A stretch of DNA of 6,172 nucleotides from JANNFX01 sp031380225. GTDB lineage: Bacteria > Pseudomonadota > Alphaproteobacteria > Rhizobiales > Hyphomicrobiaceae. Under the pieces are notes generated by a model. It did no database searches, was not told the DNA's origin, and saw only the letters and a program-made list of their open reading frames with translations. Shown here piece after piece: positions 5,171 through 6,172 of this stretch. Location: positions 1 to 6,172 of the forward strand of contig JANNFX010000211.1 of the NCBI GenBank assembly GCA_031380225.1, read 5' to 3'. The first letter of the stretch is position 1; the number at the start of each line of letters is the position of its first letter. A program made the translations under genes and the position numbers.

Positions 5171-6172
5171 ATGAATTTGCTTAATAAGCCCGGGCCGACA
5201 GCCAACGCTCCGGAACCGGATGCCGAGTCGAATTCTGATCAATTTCACCGCATTGCGTTTGACCTGGCGCCAATAGCCATTGCGTTCGTCGGGCTCGACG
5301 CTCGATTCATCAAAGTGAACCAAAGTCTGTGCACGCTGACTGGCTATGCCCTTGATGAGTTGACCGGAATGGCGGTCGCTGACCTTACGCATCCTGATGA
5401 CCGGGATCGCGATGCCGAGCTTGTTCACGCCTACTTCAGTCAGGGCGGCAACGCTGTTTACGAAAACGAAAAGCGCTATGTGCGCAAGGACGGTGGTGTT
5501 TGCTGGGTCGCAGTCACCGCGCGCATCGTCAAAGATGCCATCGGCCGGCCAATTCATTCTATTGCCGTGATTCGCGACATTTCGGACCGGAAAGCCGCCG
5601 AAGCCGCTTTACAAGACAGTGAGGCTTTCAATCGTACCATAGTCGAAACCGTCCCCGATTGCCTGAAAGTGATGGATCCCAAAGGCAGGATAGAATTCAT
5701 CAACTCCAATGGCTGCGAATTGTTGGGAATCGATGATTTTGAGACATTGCGGGGCAAGGAATGGTCGGAGTTCTGGCCGGTTGAAACACGGGATCAGATC
5801 GTCAATGCCATTGATGCAGCGCGGTCAGGAGCATCGAGCCACTTTGAGGCCCTATGCCGAACAACAAAGGGTTCTGCAAAGTGGTGGGATGTCGCCGTTA
5901 ATCCTATGCTTGATTTGCAGGGGCGTTGCATTCGCATCATCGCGTCCTCACGCGATGTCACACAGAGAAAGCAAGACGAACTGGCTTTACGTGAAAGCGA
6001 AGAGCGCTTTCGCGCTGCTGTTGGAATTGCCAGTAGCATCATCTGGACCAATAATGCTGAAGGCCGGATGAAAGGCCAGCAAACGAGTTGGGGAAACTTT
6101 ACTGGCCAATCAGAGGCTGAGTACCAAGACTACGGCTGGGCCAACGCCGTTCATCCCGGCGATTCGCAGCCG
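5171..6172 (+). CDS. Multi-PAS sensor protein, N-terminal 334 residues, 3' truncated by window edge
   Basis: The frame is open from ATG 5171 to the last base (334 codons, no stop), so the gene continues beyond the window. It contains serial PAS/PAC sensor modules. PAS1 (about 25-140) has APIAIAFVGLDARFIKVN, LTGY, HPDDR and the PAC end WVAVTARIVKD...IAVIRDISDRKAAE. PAS2 (about 150-264) has DCLKVMDPKGRIEFINSNGC and ends RIIASSRDVTQRKQDE. PAS3 (from about 276) begins SEERFRAAVGIASSIIW and includes WANAVHPGD at the edge. Short charged linkers (RKAAEAALQDSE, RKQDELALRESEERF) join them as signalling helices. There is no signal peptide or membrane segment, so the sensor is probably cytoplasmic. The output domain, most often a histidine kinase and sometimes GGDEF/EAL, is not visible. 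The start is uncertain: the frame stays open upstream to ATG 5027 and GTG 5054, and no strong ribosome binding site precedes 5171. GC at third positions is lower than in its neighbours. Confidence 0.9.
   Translation, partial: MNLLNKPGPTANAPEPDAESNSDQFHRIAFDLAPIAIAFVGLDARFIKVNQSLCTLTGYALDELTGMAVADLTHPDDRDRDAELVHAYFSQGGNAVYENEKRYVRKDGGVCWVAVTARIVKDAIGRPIHSIAVIRDISDRKAAEAALQDSEAFNRTIVETVPDCLKVMDPKGRIEFINSNGCELLGIDDFETLRGKEWSEFWPVETRDQIVNAIDAARSGASSHFEALCRTTKGSAKWWDVAVNPMLDLQGRCIRIIASSRDVTQRKQDELALRESEERFRAAVGIASSIIWTNNAEGRMKGQQTSWGNFTGQSEAEYQDYGWANAVHPGDSQP

Noticed and set aside
5138..5557. 139-codon minus-strand frame opposite the PAS gene
   Set aside because: The plus strand encodes unmistakable PAS/PAC motifs in this interval, so this is a shadow frame.

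Overview
The window looks like chromosomal DNA of an alphaproteobacterium, most plausibly Rhizobiales-like. The basis is moderately high GC with strong G/C preference at third codon positions, the order ProXp-ala-like editing protein / CnoX-type thioredoxin / stand-alone LON domain / Trm112-like protein, and dispersed palindromic repeats of the VGWNK and CATCCCGG types. The lineage is inferred from gene content and protein similarity by eye; no search was run.

Layout. Positions 1-837 hold the 3' end of lepA (elongation factor 4), open at the left edge. From 838 to 1795 there is a gene-poor stretch of about 960 bases. It has tandem hairpins just after lepA, a possible remnant of a small membrane-protein gene on the minus strand (981-1130), and a repeat cluster. 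The cluster is two direct copies of a ~155-170 bp palindromic element (1162-1314 truncated, 1602-1774 complete with terminal inverted repeats) flanking a different inverted-repeat element of the CATCCCGG kind (1408-1546). Convergent to lepA is a small four-helix membrane protein gene of unknown function (1796-2212, minus). A tRNA-Gly(GCC) gene with encoded CCA lies at 2428-2502, minus.

From 2628 to 5007 four plus-strand genes form a compact cluster, probably co-transcribed at least in part. They are a YbaK/ProXp-ala-like aminoacyl-tRNA editing protein, a thioredoxin-TPR co-chaperone (CnoX/YbbN type with an intact WCGPC site), a stand-alone LON substrate-binding-domain protein starting at TTG, and a Trm112/UPF0434 small protein overlapping it by ATGA. 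The shared theme may be translation fidelity and protein quality control. An extended -10 box before the LON gene suggests a second, internal promoter.

The right end (from 5171) is the 5' part of a multi-PAS sensor protein whose output domain lies outside the window. It has visibly lower third-position GC than its neighbours and a perfect TATAAT upstream. No transposase, integrase, phage gene, CRISPR array or defence gene is present. The most distinctive feature is the repeat cluster between the convergent genes; I found no clear evidence of a wholly new biological system.
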